DNA of 9,991 nt. Origin: CAZWUZ01 sp964637655 [NCBI: uncultured bacterium] (GTDB lineage: Bacteria; DAOPZR01). The position numbers and the translations under genes were made by a program. The stretch's first letter is position 1; the number at the start of each line of letters is the position of its first letter. Location: contig CAZWUZ010000140.1 of NCBI GenBank assembly GCA_964637655.1, forward strand, positions 1 through 9,991. Direction: 5' to 3'. Positions 1 through 6,292 of the stretch are shown here, piece by piece. A model generated the notes under the pieces. The model saw only the letters and a program-made list of their open reading frames with translations, was not told the origin of the DNA and made no database searches.

Positions 1-17
1 AACCCTGGGTATGGGTT
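1..17. repeat. Small inverted repeat at the left edge
   Basis: The first 17 bases read AACCCTGGGTATGGGTT: AACCC (1-5) pairs with GGGTT (13-17), and CCCTGGG (3-9) is itself palindromic. It sits in the part of the cytidylyltransferase frame that no longer matches its family, which makes the end of a repeat or mobile element possible. The evidence is thin because the window stops here. Confidence 0.25.
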
Positions 18-86
18 GAGCGTGTCCTGAATCGGCAGCCGGGTCGAGGTCATGCGCGCCGTGATCACCCCGATTATCGCCCGCAT
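1..86 (-). CDS. pseF: Partial cytidylyltransferase (probable CMP-pseudaminic acid synthetase), 5' end only
   Basis: Seen: an ATG at 86 opens a frame that runs off the left edge after 28 codons. Its residues 8-18 read ITARMTSTRLP, the N-terminal nucleotide-binding signature of the CMP-sugar cytidylyltransferase family (NeuA/PseF/SpsF; usually xxARMxSTRLPGKxL). A strong AGGAGG lies 5 bases upstream, overlapping the stop of the preceding gene, and only 10 bases separate the two genes. Known: PseF activates pseudaminic acid with CTP to CMP-Pse, the last step before glycosyl transfer; the enzyme is cytoplasmic. Inference: its place at the end of a Pse operon makes PseF likelier than SpsF or NeuA. 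Odd: after P18 the expected GKxL is absent; residues 19-28 read IQDTLNPYPG, so the gene may be interrupted or the edge may be a repeat or assembly junction. The family call rests on about 11 residues. Confidence 0.62.
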   Translation of the reverse strand, partial: MRAIIGVITARMTSTRLPIQDTLNPYPG

Positions 87-89
87 CCG

Positions 90-97
90 CTCCTCCT
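90..97 (-). promoter_or_regulatory. Ribosome binding site of the cytidylyltransferase gene
   Basis: The minus strand reads AGGAGGAG directly in front of the ATG at 86, with its AGGAGG core 5 bases away. It overlaps the TGA stop (99-97) of the radical SAM gene. A competing ATG at 100 overlaps that stop but reaches a stop after 8 codons. The site therefore decides for the start at 86. Confidence 0.7.
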
Positions 98-1593
98 CAT
101 GCCTGCCGGTCTGCTTCGCCGCGGCCGCGGTAATGCCGGCGCTGCCACCAGCGGTGCAGCGCCTTGTCGAGCGGCAGCGCGTACCAGCCGCGCCGGTTGC
201 GCAGGCGCGCAAGCGCGGCACAGGCGCGGTTGAACCCGCGCGCCAGGCTGCTGGCCAGCTGCTGGTCCCCCAGGCGGATGGTGCTTTCCATGTTCTGGTA
301 GTACGCGGCCCGCGTTCCCCATTCGCCATCCACCTGCCACGGGCGGCGCAGCTCCGCCGCGGTGTACAGTTCAATAATCTCCGGTGCCGCCCACGCCGCA
401 AAATCCGCCGGCTCGGCGAACACCCCGTCACGCTGCAATTGCCCGGTCAGCGCGCAGCGCGGATAGGGGCGGAACGTCACCACCCCGCAGGCGAAACGCG
501 GGTAGCGGCGCAGCCGGTTGATCAGTGCGACCGTGGCCCGCAGGTCGGCAGGTGTCTCGCCGGGCACGTCAAGCATGAACGACGAGTGCGGGATAATGTC
601 ATGCCGGTCGCAGGCCGCCACCGCCTGCTCCGCCTGCTGCGGCGTTATCCCCTTGCGCATCAGGCACAGGGTATGCGGCGAGCCGGACTCGATCCCGAGA
701 ATCAGCTGCACCAGCCCGGAACGGCGCAGCAGCGCCAGCGTCTCATCATCCAGCAGGCCGGAGCGGAAATAGTCGCACCGGCACTCCGCATCCCAGGTGA
801 TGCCCGGGCACTGCGCCAGCAGTCCGCTCGCGATCTGCCGCGCGCGCGGCACATCGACGAAGAAATTGTCGTCGATGAACTTGACGTGGGTGATGCCGTG
901 CCGCCGGACCAGTTCCGCGACATCGGCAATCACCGTTGCCGCGCGTTTGGCCCGCCAGTGCCGGTTGCCTGCCACCACGTTGATGCAGAAAGCGCATTCC
1001 GACGGACAGCCTCGGCTCGTCTCGTACGGCAGCCAGCGCACCGGGCCGGTCAGCCGGCGATAGAACGGGTCGGTCAGCGGCGCGGTGATGAAGTGCTCGC
1101 TTTCCCGCGTCAGCGTGTAGTCGGGCGCCGGCAGTGCCGTGATCTCCACCGGCGCCCGCAGCACCGCCGGTGCCGGCGGCGCGCACCCGTCACGCAGCTG
1201 CCGGCAGAGCGCCAGCAGCGCCGTTTCCCCCTCGCCGGTTATCGTGTAATCAATCAGTCCGCTCGCCGCCGCCTGCTCCGGGAACAGGGTGATATGCCAG
1301 CCGCCGGCGGCGACCGGGACACCGCTGCCGCGCAGGCGGCGCAACAGACGGAGCGCCGCCGGCATTTCCGCGGTCAGCACCGAGATGCCGACCAGCAGGG
1401 CGCGCGGCAGCAGACGCGTCAGTTCCGCCTCCGGATCCGCCAGCAGCGCCGCGTTGACGATCTCCGTGCGGAATCCGTCCCGCTGCAGCACCGTCGCCAG
1501 CTGGAGCAGGTTCAGCGGCGGGTAGTGGTTGAACGCGTAGACGTTCTCCGGCCGGAGCAGGATGACCGTATCGCGCGGCGTGGCGGTCGTCAC
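97..1593 (-). CDS. B12-binding-type radical SAM protein in the Pse operon
   Basis: A 498-residue protein with the layout of B12-binding radical SAM enzymes. Residues about 8-135 look like the Rossmann-type B12-binding domain (GGWHITLFPE at 97-106, a hallmark of this domain, followed by ITGEGE). It lacks a clear DxHxxG, as many members do. A radical SAM domain follows, with the [4Fe-4S] cysteines C196, C200 and C203 in RGCPSECAFC (CX3CX2C), then FIDDNFF (239-245) and ILGIESGS (298-305). The last 100 residues are basic and of unknown function. Known: the family reductively cleaves SAM and does C-methylations, rearrangements or other radical chemistry; substrates cannot be read from sequence. 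The GTG start at 1593 overlaps the pseI stop by 4 bases (GTGA), with no strong ribosome binding site, which suggests translational coupling. Lying between pseI and the cytidylyltransferase, it could modify the nonulosonic acid or the lipid carrier; that is inference. Confidence 0.88.
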   Translation of the reverse strand: MTTATPRDTVILLRPENVYAFNHYPPLNLLQLATVLQRDGFRTEIVNAALLADPEAELTRLLPRALLVGISVLTAEMPAALRLLRRLRGSGVPVAAGGWHITLFPEQAAASGLIDYTITGEGETALLALCRQLRDGCAPPAPAVLRAPVEITALPAPDYTLTRESEHFITAPLTDPFYRRLTGPVRWLPYETSRGCPSECAFCINVVAGNRHWRAKRAATVIADVAELVRRHGITHVKFIDDNFFVDVPRARQIASGLLAQCPGITWDAECRCDYFRSGLLDDETLALLRRSGLVQLILGIESGSPHTLCLMRKGITPQQAEQAVAACDRHDIIPHSSFMLDVPGETPADLRATVALINRLRRYPRFACGVVTFRPYPRCALTGQLQRDGVFAEPADFAAWAAPEIIELYTAAELRRPWQVDGEWGTRAAYYQNMESTIRLGDQQLASSLARGFNRACAALARLRNRRGWYALPLDKALHRWWQRRHYRGRGEADRQA

Positions 1594-2636
1594 AGCAGCA
1601 GGTCCCAGTGCAGCGGTGTTCCGGCCGGCACATCGCGCACCAGGCGCCGCCCGATGACCTCGGGCAGGTGGCGCGGGTGCAGTCCCGTCCCCGGCCGCAC
1701 CGAGCGCACCAGGTCGTTCGTCAGCACCGTTCCGGCCGCGGCTGCCGCGGTGATGAAGAGCGAGCGGGCGAAATAGCGGTTGCGGCGCATCCCGCCGGTA
1801 ACCGCGTAGCCGTCAGTCCCCAGCGCCTGTTCCGTCTCGCGGATGGCGCGTACCATCGCGGCGAATTCGTCCGGGATCAGCGAGAAGGCTGCGTCCGGGC
1901 CGCCGAGCGTGCGGTCGAGGATGAAATGCTTCTCCACCGCGCGCGCCCCGAGTGCCACCGCCGCCACCGGCACGGTCCAGCCCGGGGTGTGATCCGACAG
2001 GCCGACCGGGACCCCGTACGTCGACGCCAGCCAGGGGATGCTGCGCAGGTTGCTCTCCGCCGCCGGCGCCGGGTAGGCCGACGTGCATTGCATCAGCATC
2101 ACGCGGTCGTTTCCCGCCCCGCGCAGCGCGGCAAGCGCTTCGTCGATATCGGCGCGTTCGGCGATGCCGGTCGACAGCAGCACGGGCTTGCCGCACGCCG
2201 CGATGCGGCGCAGCAGCGGCACATCGGTGATTTCGAACGACGCCACCTTGTACGCCGGCACCGCGAGACGTTCGAGGAATTCGACGGCTGTCGGATCGAA
2301 CGGCGACGAAAACCACAGCAGCCCGAGGCGCCGCGCCTCATCGCGCAGCGGCTCGTGCCATGCCCACGGGGTCATCGCCTCACGGTACAGGTCGTAGAGC
2401 GTCCGTCCGTCCCACAGGCCCCCGGTGCGGATACGGAAATGCTCGTTGTCCACCGGCAGGGTCAGCGTGTCGGGGGTGTAGGTCTGCAGCTTGACCGCGT
2501 CCGCGCCGGCCTCTTTCATCGCCGCCAGCGTGCGCAGGGCCACGGCGAAGTCCTGACGGTGGTTGCACGACAGTTCCGCGATAATCAGCACCGGCTGCCC
2601 GGGGTCGCCGCTGAAGCGTGCTGCGTGGTCGTTCAC
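1590..2636 (-). CDS. pseI: Pseudaminic acid synthase
   Basis: 348 residues, the usual PseI length. It condenses 2,4-diacylamino-2,4,6-trideoxy-L-altrose with phosphoenolpyruvate to give pseudaminic acid in the cytoplasm. Seen: an N-terminal TIM barrel of the NeuB family (IIAELSCNH at 18-26, VKLQTYTPDTLTL at 48-60, SPFDP at 111-115, YKVASFE at 129-135, LSDHTPGW at 213-220, EKHFILDR at 235-242) and a C-terminal SAF/antifreeze-like domain from about 287. The stretch GGLWDGRTLYDLYREA (72-87) followed by TPWAWH, and GGPDAAFSL (245-253) in place of NeuB's PDHxAS, mark PseI rather than NeuB or LegI. Start: the open frame extends far upstream, but the GTG at 2636 fits because it overlaps the formyltransferase stop as GTGA, has GGAGG 6 bases upstream, and begins just before the conserved barrel. 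Its likely substrate is the N-formylated sugar, if the neighbouring formyltransferase does what I propose. Confidence 0.93.
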   Translation of the reverse strand: MNDHAARFSGDPGQPVLIIAELSCNHRQDFAVALRTLAAMKEAGADAVKLQTYTPDTLTLPVDNEHFRIRTGGLWDGRTLYDLYREAMTPWAWHEPLRDEARRLGLLWFSSPFDPTAVEFLERLAVPAYKVASFEITDVPLLRRIAACGKPVLLSTGIAERADIDEALAALRGAGNDRVMLMQCTSAYPAPAAESNLRSIPWLASTYGVPVGLSDHTPGWTVPVAAVALGARAVEKHFILDRTLGGPDAAFSLIPDEFAAMVRAIRETEQALGTDGYAVTGGMRRNRYFARSLFITAAAAAGTVLTNDLVRSVRPGTGLHPRHLPEVIGRRLVRDVPAGTPLHWDLLL

Positions 2637-3232
2637 GTTGTTCCTCCGCTGCGGTGCACTGCATACCGCCGCCGCAGTTCCGCCGCCGTCAGGTTCCACC
2701 CCTCGGGTTCCAGCAGGTGCGCCAGCGCGGCGAATTCCGCCCGCCGGTGGCAGCTGCCGCCCGCTTTCTGCCGTTGCCGCGGCGCTGTCCCCGCGCGCAG
2801 CGCGGGCCAGACCCGCAGAAACAGTTCCCGCACGCGGCGGTTGAGTTCCGCATAGGTCTCCGCCATGGTCTCCGTCTCCGCGAACCCGATTTCCTCGCGG
2901 GCGATGATGTCCCCCGTGTCGAGATGCGCATCGACGTGATGCACTGTCACCCCGCGCGGCGTGCCGTCGATGACGCTCCAGAAATTCGGGTCGGCGCCCC
3001 GGTTCCACGGCAGCCAGGATATGTGCAGGTTGACGATGCGCCCGGGAAAGCAATCAATCACTTCCGGGGTGATGAGGTGCCGGTAGTTGTAACTGACGAT
3101 GAATTCGGTCTGCAGTTCCGCCAGCAGCGCGGGCGTGACCGGACTGTCGCTGACAGAAACGCGTTCGCCGCGCGCCGTGAGCTCCGCCGCCAGTTCGCCG
3201 GCGCCGTTGCCGCTCAGCAGGAGCACGTTCAT
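2633..3232 (-). CDS. Sugar N-formyltransferase, in the place of PseH
   Basis: 199 residues with the fold signature of the methionyl-tRNA formyltransferase N-terminal domain but without the tRNA-binding C-terminal domain (full Fmt is about 310 residues). Seen: NLHISWLPWNRGADP at 68-82 and LDTGDII at 104-110 carry the catalytic triad N68, H70 and D105 of N10-formyl-tetrahydrofolate-dependent formyltransferases. GVTVHHVDAHLDTGD (94-108) matches the family's usual GVTIxxxDxxLDTGD. Known: relatives such as VioF, QdtF and WlaRD formylate the amino group of NDP-4-amino-4,6-dideoxy sugars. Context: it overlaps pseG by 4 bases (ATGA) and pseI by 4 (GTGA), and no GNAT-type PseH is present in the window. 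Inference: it formylates the C4 amine of the PseC product, giving a 7-N-formyl Pse after condensation. Alternative: it acts on another amino sugar of the same glycan, and PseH lies elsewhere. Confidence 0.87.
   Translation of the reverse strand: MNVLLLSGNGAGELAAELTARGERVSVSDSPVTPALLAELQTEFIVSYNYRHLITPEVIDCFPGRIVNLHISWLPWNRGADPNFWSVIDGTPRGVTVHHVDAHLDTGDIIAREEIGFAETETMAETYAELNRRVRELFLRVWPALRAGTAPRQRQKAGGSCHRRAEFAALAHLLEPEGWNLTAAELRRRYAVHRSGGTT
2643..2647 (-). promoter_or_regulatory. Ribosome binding site of pseI, inside the formyltransferase gene
   Basis: GGAGG on the minus strand, 6 bases before the GTG at 2636. It picks this start over the ATG at 3053, which would give a 139-residue N-terminal extension out of keeping with the family and lying wholly within the formyltransferase gene. 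Confidence 0.7.
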
Positions 3233-4176
3233 GCGGCAAGATCCAGCAGCGCACGTGCGAGCCGGATCGCCCCGTCGCCGTCGATCAGTGCGCGCGCACG
3301 GCGCGCACGGTCGGCACGCGTGGCGGCGTCCAGCGCCTGCACCTGCGCCGCAACAGCCGCCGCCGCCGGCCGCACTCCCGTGTCAGCCGCCAGGCCCGCG
3401 CGCACAAAGCCGTCGATGTTGCTGCGCTGGTTGTCAGCGGTCGCCAGCACCACCGCCGGCACTCCGGCCGCCGCCAGTTCGTACAGGGTCTGTCCGCCGG
3501 CCGTCACCGCGATATCCGCCGCCAGCATCTCGTCACGCAGTGCGGCGGCCGTCAGGTAGGGAAGGCCGGTGCAGCCGGCCGCGCTGAACCCGACCGTGCG
3601 TATCTCAACAGGCGCCAGCAGCTCCGCCAGTTCGCTCCCCAGCCGGATAAAATACGGTTCGGCTGCGCCCCCGCCCGCGAGCAGCAGCAGGCGCCGCACC
3701 TCTGTGCGGACCTCCCGGGCCGGCAGGCGGCGGAATTCACGGCGCAGCGGCGCATACTGTGCGCCCAGCAGGTAGCGGCATCCGCCATCGCGGGGGTACG
3801 GGAGCAGCTCCGCCCCGAGCGCTGTATTGATGACGATGCCGCCGTCGTATGGCAGGCGTAGCGTGTCGTCGAAGAATGCCGTGTGCCGGCACGCCTGCAG
3901 CGCCGCCGCGCACCAGGCCGCGTCAACGCGGTATGAATCGACCACCAGCAGGTCGGCACCGGCCGCCAGGGTTGTCGCCGCCTGCCCGCCCCACGCCACC
4001 CGCCGGTGCGGCAGCCCTGCCAGCAGTGCAGCACGCGCGTCGTCGCATTCCGCCAGGACCGTCACCTGCGCGCCGGCAGCCTGCAGTTCCTCTGCCAGCA
4101 CACGGCTGCGCATGAGGTGCCCCGCCCCGCGCCGGGCATCGCCTTCGGTCAGCACGGTTGCACGCACCGTCAGCAC
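3229..4176 (-). CDS. pseG: UDP-2,4-diacetamido-2,4,6-trideoxy-beta-L-altropyranose hydrolase
   Basis: 315 residues; PseG releases UDP from the altrose intermediate by C-O cleavage, giving the free sugar used by PseI. Seen: a GT-B-like (MurG-related) architecture. At the N-terminus GAGHLMR (17-23) contains H20, equivalent to the catalytic histidine of PseG (H17 in Campylobacter). VVDSYRVD (78-85) and FFDD (101-104) follow, then LLGAQYAPLRREF (136-148), a typical PseG segment. The C-terminal nucleotide-binding half carries TAGGQTLYELAAAGVP (225-240) and ADNQ (247-250). The GTG start at 4176 has GGAG 5 bases upstream and overlaps the pseC stop by 7 bases; the frame then begins in register with known PseG N-termini. 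Some PseG proteins are fused to the acetyltransferase PseH. This one is not; the next gene is a formyltransferase. If that enzyme acts first, PseG would have to accept a 4-N-formyl substrate. Confidence 0.92.
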   Translation of the reverse strand: MLTVRATVLTEGDARRGAGHLMRSRVLAEELQAAGAQVTVLAECDDARAALLAGLPHRRVAWGGQAATTLAAGADLLVVDSYRVDAAWCAAALQACRHTAFFDDTLRLPYDGGIVINTALGAELLPYPRDGGCRYLLGAQYAPLRREFRRLPAREVRTEVRRLLLLAGGGAAEPYFIRLGSELAELLAPVEIRTVGFSAAGCTGLPYLTAAALRDEMLAADIAVTAGGQTLYELAAAGVPAVVLATADNQRSNIDGFVRAGLAADTGVRPAAAAVAAQVQALDAATRADRARRARALIDGDGAIRLARALLDLAA

Positions 4177-5315
4177 CAGCGCTCCGCGTGGCTGTTAACC
4201 ACGGAGATGACCCGCTCCTGTTCGCTGCGTCGCAGGCCCGGGTAGAGCGGCAGGGTCAGTGCCTGCCGGTAGAGGCGCTCCGCCTGCGGATACGCCCCGG
4301 AAGGTTGCGGGTAGTGCTGCCGGTAATACGGATGCCGGTGGATCGGGATGTAGTGCAGGTTGGCGCAGATTCCCGCCGCCGCCAGGGCCCGGTACAACCG
4401 GTCACGCTGCGGCACGGTGATGAGGAACAGGTGCCAGGCGGAACGCCGGTCACCGGGCGTTGCCTGCCGGCCAATGGCAGGATGCAGTGCGCTCCGGTAG
4501 CGCGCCGCCTGCCGCGCCCGCTCACGGTTGCTCTGTGTCAGCCGTTGCAGCTGGCTGTGCCCGAGCGCCGCGTGCAGGTCGGACAGCCGGTAATTGAAAC
4601 CCAGTTCGCGCATCTCGTAGTAGTAGGGCAGCCCGCGCAGACCGTCACGAACGATGCCGTGCGTGCGCAGGCGCAGCAGCCGCGCGTACGCGCGGCGGTC
4701 ATTGGTGAGGATCATTCCGCCCTCGCCGGCGGCGATGTTCTTCACCGCGTGGAAGCTGAAGACCGTCATGCTGCTGTCGCGGCAGCTGCCCACCCGCTGC
4801 CAGGCACGGCCGTGCCGGTATGTCGCCCCCGGCGCGTGGCAGGCGTCTTCAATGACGGTGATCCCGTAGCGTGCCGCCAGCCGGCTGATATCCGGCATCG
4901 CACACGGCAGGCCGGCCAGGTGAACGGGAATGAGCACCTTCGGCAGGCGCCGCTGCCGCGCCGCGCGCCGCAGCTGTTCCTCCAGCCTCCCGGTCGACAG
5001 ATTGTACTCATCCGCATCGATATCGATGAAGCCGGGACGCGAGCCGCAGTAGATCCCGCAGTTGGCGGACGCGACGAAACTGACCGCCGACGTCCAGTGC
5101 CGGTCGCCGCGCTCCAGTCCGGCCGCCAGGCAGCAGAGGTGCAGCGCGGCGGTCCCGCTGTGCACCGCCACCGCGTAGCGGGCGCCGCAGGCGGCCGCCA
5201 TCGCCTCCTCGAAACGCGCCACGGCCGGTCCCTGTGTCAGGTGCGATGACCGCAGCACACGCAGTACCGCGGCGCGATCGGCCGCGGTAACCAGCTGCCG
5301 CGCGTAGCTGATCAT
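4170..5315 (-). CDS. pseC: UDP-4-amino-4,6-dideoxy-N-acetyl-beta-L-altrosamine transaminase
   Basis: 381 residues, normal for PseC. It is a fold-type I, PLP-dependent sugar aminotransferase (DegT/DnrJ/EryC1/StrS family) that transfers an amino group from glutamate to C4 of the PseB keto sugar. Seen: SSHLTQGPAVARFE (23-36) and HSGTAALHL (52-60, cofactor phosphate binding), FIDID (97-101), IEDACHAPGA (155-164) with D157 placed to contact the pyridine nitrogen, the Schiff-base lysine K192 in FSFHAVKN (187-193) and GEGGMILTND (197-206), GFNYRLSDLHAALG (239-252), and HYIPIHRHPYY (321-331), typical of the C-terminal domain. The ATG at 5315 overlaps the pseB stop as ATGA, with GGAG a few bases upstream; this pseB-pseC coupling is common in Pse loci. 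DegT relatives making other amino sugars are hard to separate by motif, but the neighbours settle it. Confidence 0.93.
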   Translation of the reverse strand: MISYARQLVTAADRAAVLRVLRSSHLTQGPAVARFEEAMAAACGARYAVAVHSGTAALHLCCLAAGLERGDRHWTSAVSFVASANCGIYCGSRPGFIDIDADEYNLSTGRLEEQLRRAARQRRLPKVLIPVHLAGLPCAMPDISRLAARYGITVIEDACHAPGATYRHGRAWQRVGSCRDSSMTVFSFHAVKNIAAGEGGMILTNDRRAYARLLRLRTHGIVRDGLRGLPYYYEMRELGFNYRLSDLHAALGHSQLQRLTQSNRERARQAARYRSALHPAIGRQATPGDRRSAWHLFLITVPQRDRLYRALAAAGICANLHYIPIHRHPYYRQHYPQPSGAYPQAERLYRQALTLPLYPGLRRSEQERVISVVNSHAERWC

Positions 5316-6292
5316 ACCGCCTCCAGCATCGCCCGCAGGCGTTCCACTGACAGCCAGCGGTCATTGACATTGCTGACATATTCGAATTCCGGCGGCATCG
5401 GCGGCACCGCCGGCGCCGCCGGGAACTGCTGGTACTGCGTCGGCGGCTGCACCAGGTAATAATCGCCCATGTCGTAGGTGTAGCGCGCCTCGTCACGCGA
5501 GATCAGCATCTCGTGCAGTTTTTCACCCGGCCGGATCCCGACCGTCTCGACCCGGCAGCCGGGCGCAACCGCCGCCACCAGGTCGGTGAGGCGGTAGCTG
5601 GGGATCTTCGGAACGAATACCTCGTTCCCCTGCATCCGCGCGAGCGCAGCCAGGACGAACTCCGCCGCTTCCGCCAGGGTCAGGCTGAAACGCGTCATGC
5701 GTTCGTCAGTCAGCGTGACCGTGCCCGTCTCCCGCTGCCGCAGGAAGAGCGGCACCGCGCTGCCGCGGCTGCCGAAGACGTTGCCGTAGCGCACGACGCT
5801 GAAGCGGCACTGCGCGCCGACGTAGGTGTTGGCGGCGAGGAAGAGCTTGTCCGCGCAGAGCTTGGTTGCACCGTACAGGTTGATCGGGTTCGCCGCCTTG
5901 TCCGTGCTCAGCGCCAGCACCTGCTGCACTCCCGCCTGGACCGCGGCGTCAACCAGGTTCTGCGCCCCGAGGATGTTGGTCTTGACGAATTCGAACGGGT
6001 TGTATTCCGCCGCCGGCACCTGCTTGAGCGCGGCGGTATGGATAACCACGTCGATCTTGCGCAGCGCGTGCTGCAACCGGTCGCGGTCGCGAATATCACC
6101 GAGGAAGTAGCGCAGGCAGGCATGGTCGCGCGGCGAGAATTCCTGCGCCATCTCGTACTGCTTCAGTTCGTCGCGGCTGAAAACCACCAGCCGCCGCGGC
6201 GCCCCGTGCGCGAGGATGGAGCGCACCAGCTGCCGCCCCAGCGACCCCGTGCCGCCCGTGATCAGTATGCTACGCCCCTGCAGATTGTCCAT
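5312..6292 (-). CDS. pseB: UDP-N-acetylglucosamine 4,6-dehydratase (inverting)
   Basis: 326 residues from the chosen start. PseB removes water from UDP-GlcNAc and inverts C5, giving UDP-2-acetamido-2,6-dideoxy-beta-L-arabino-4-hexulose, the first committed step. Seen: an extended short-chain dehydrogenase with TGGTGSLG (12-19, NADP binding), SRDELKQYEMA (39-49), HTAALKQVPAAEYNP (85-99), STDKAANPINLYGATK (129-144) containing D131, K132, Y140 and K144 (D132, K133 and Y141 in Helicobacter FlaA1), VRYGNVFGSRGS, and RPGEKLHE. The C-terminus has a proline/alanine-rich linker before an FEYVSNVND-RWLS-like end typical of PseB. Start: an ATG 10 codons upstream (6322) is possible, but the ATG at 6292 directly precedes the family N-terminus and has AGGAGAGG at 6304-6297. 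It overlaps the methyltransferase gene by 23 bases. Confidence 0.95.
   Translation of the reverse strand: MDNLQGRSILITGGTGSLGRQLVRSILAHGAPRRLVVFSRDELKQYEMAQEFSPRDHACLRYFLGDIRDRDRLQHALRKIDVVIHTAALKQVPAAEYNPFEFVKTNILGAQNLVDAAVQAGVQQVLALSTDKAANPINLYGATKLCADKLFLAANTYVGAQCRFSVVRYGNVFGSRGSAVPLFLRQRETGTVTLTDERMTRFSLTLAEAAEFVLAALARMQGNEVFVPKIPSYRLTDLVAAVAPGCRVETVGIRPGEKLHEMLISRDEARYTYDMGDYYLVQPPTQYQQFPAAPAVPPMPPEFEYVSNVNDRWLSVERLRAMLEAV

Noticed and set aside
84-100. Start of the downstream gene at the ATG at 100 (ATGA overlap with the radical SAM stop)
   Set aside because: That frame ends after 8 codons at 74; the ATG at 86 opens the cytidylyltransferase signature.
52-1776. Long plus-strand open frame of 574 codons
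   Set aside because: It is antisense to the radical SAM gene and the end of pseI, both with clear motifs. The peptide is arginine/glutamine-rich with no recognisable domain; such frames are common opposite genes in GC-rich DNA.
1608-2855. Plus-strand open frame of 415 codons
   Set aside because: It lies antisense to pseI and the formyltransferase; its arginine- and histidine-rich composition indicates a shadow frame.
2637-3053. N-terminal extension of pseI starting at 3053
   Set aside because: The 139 extra residues are an off-frame reading of the formyltransferase gene. The GTG at 2636 with GGAGG and a 4-base overlap is the better start.
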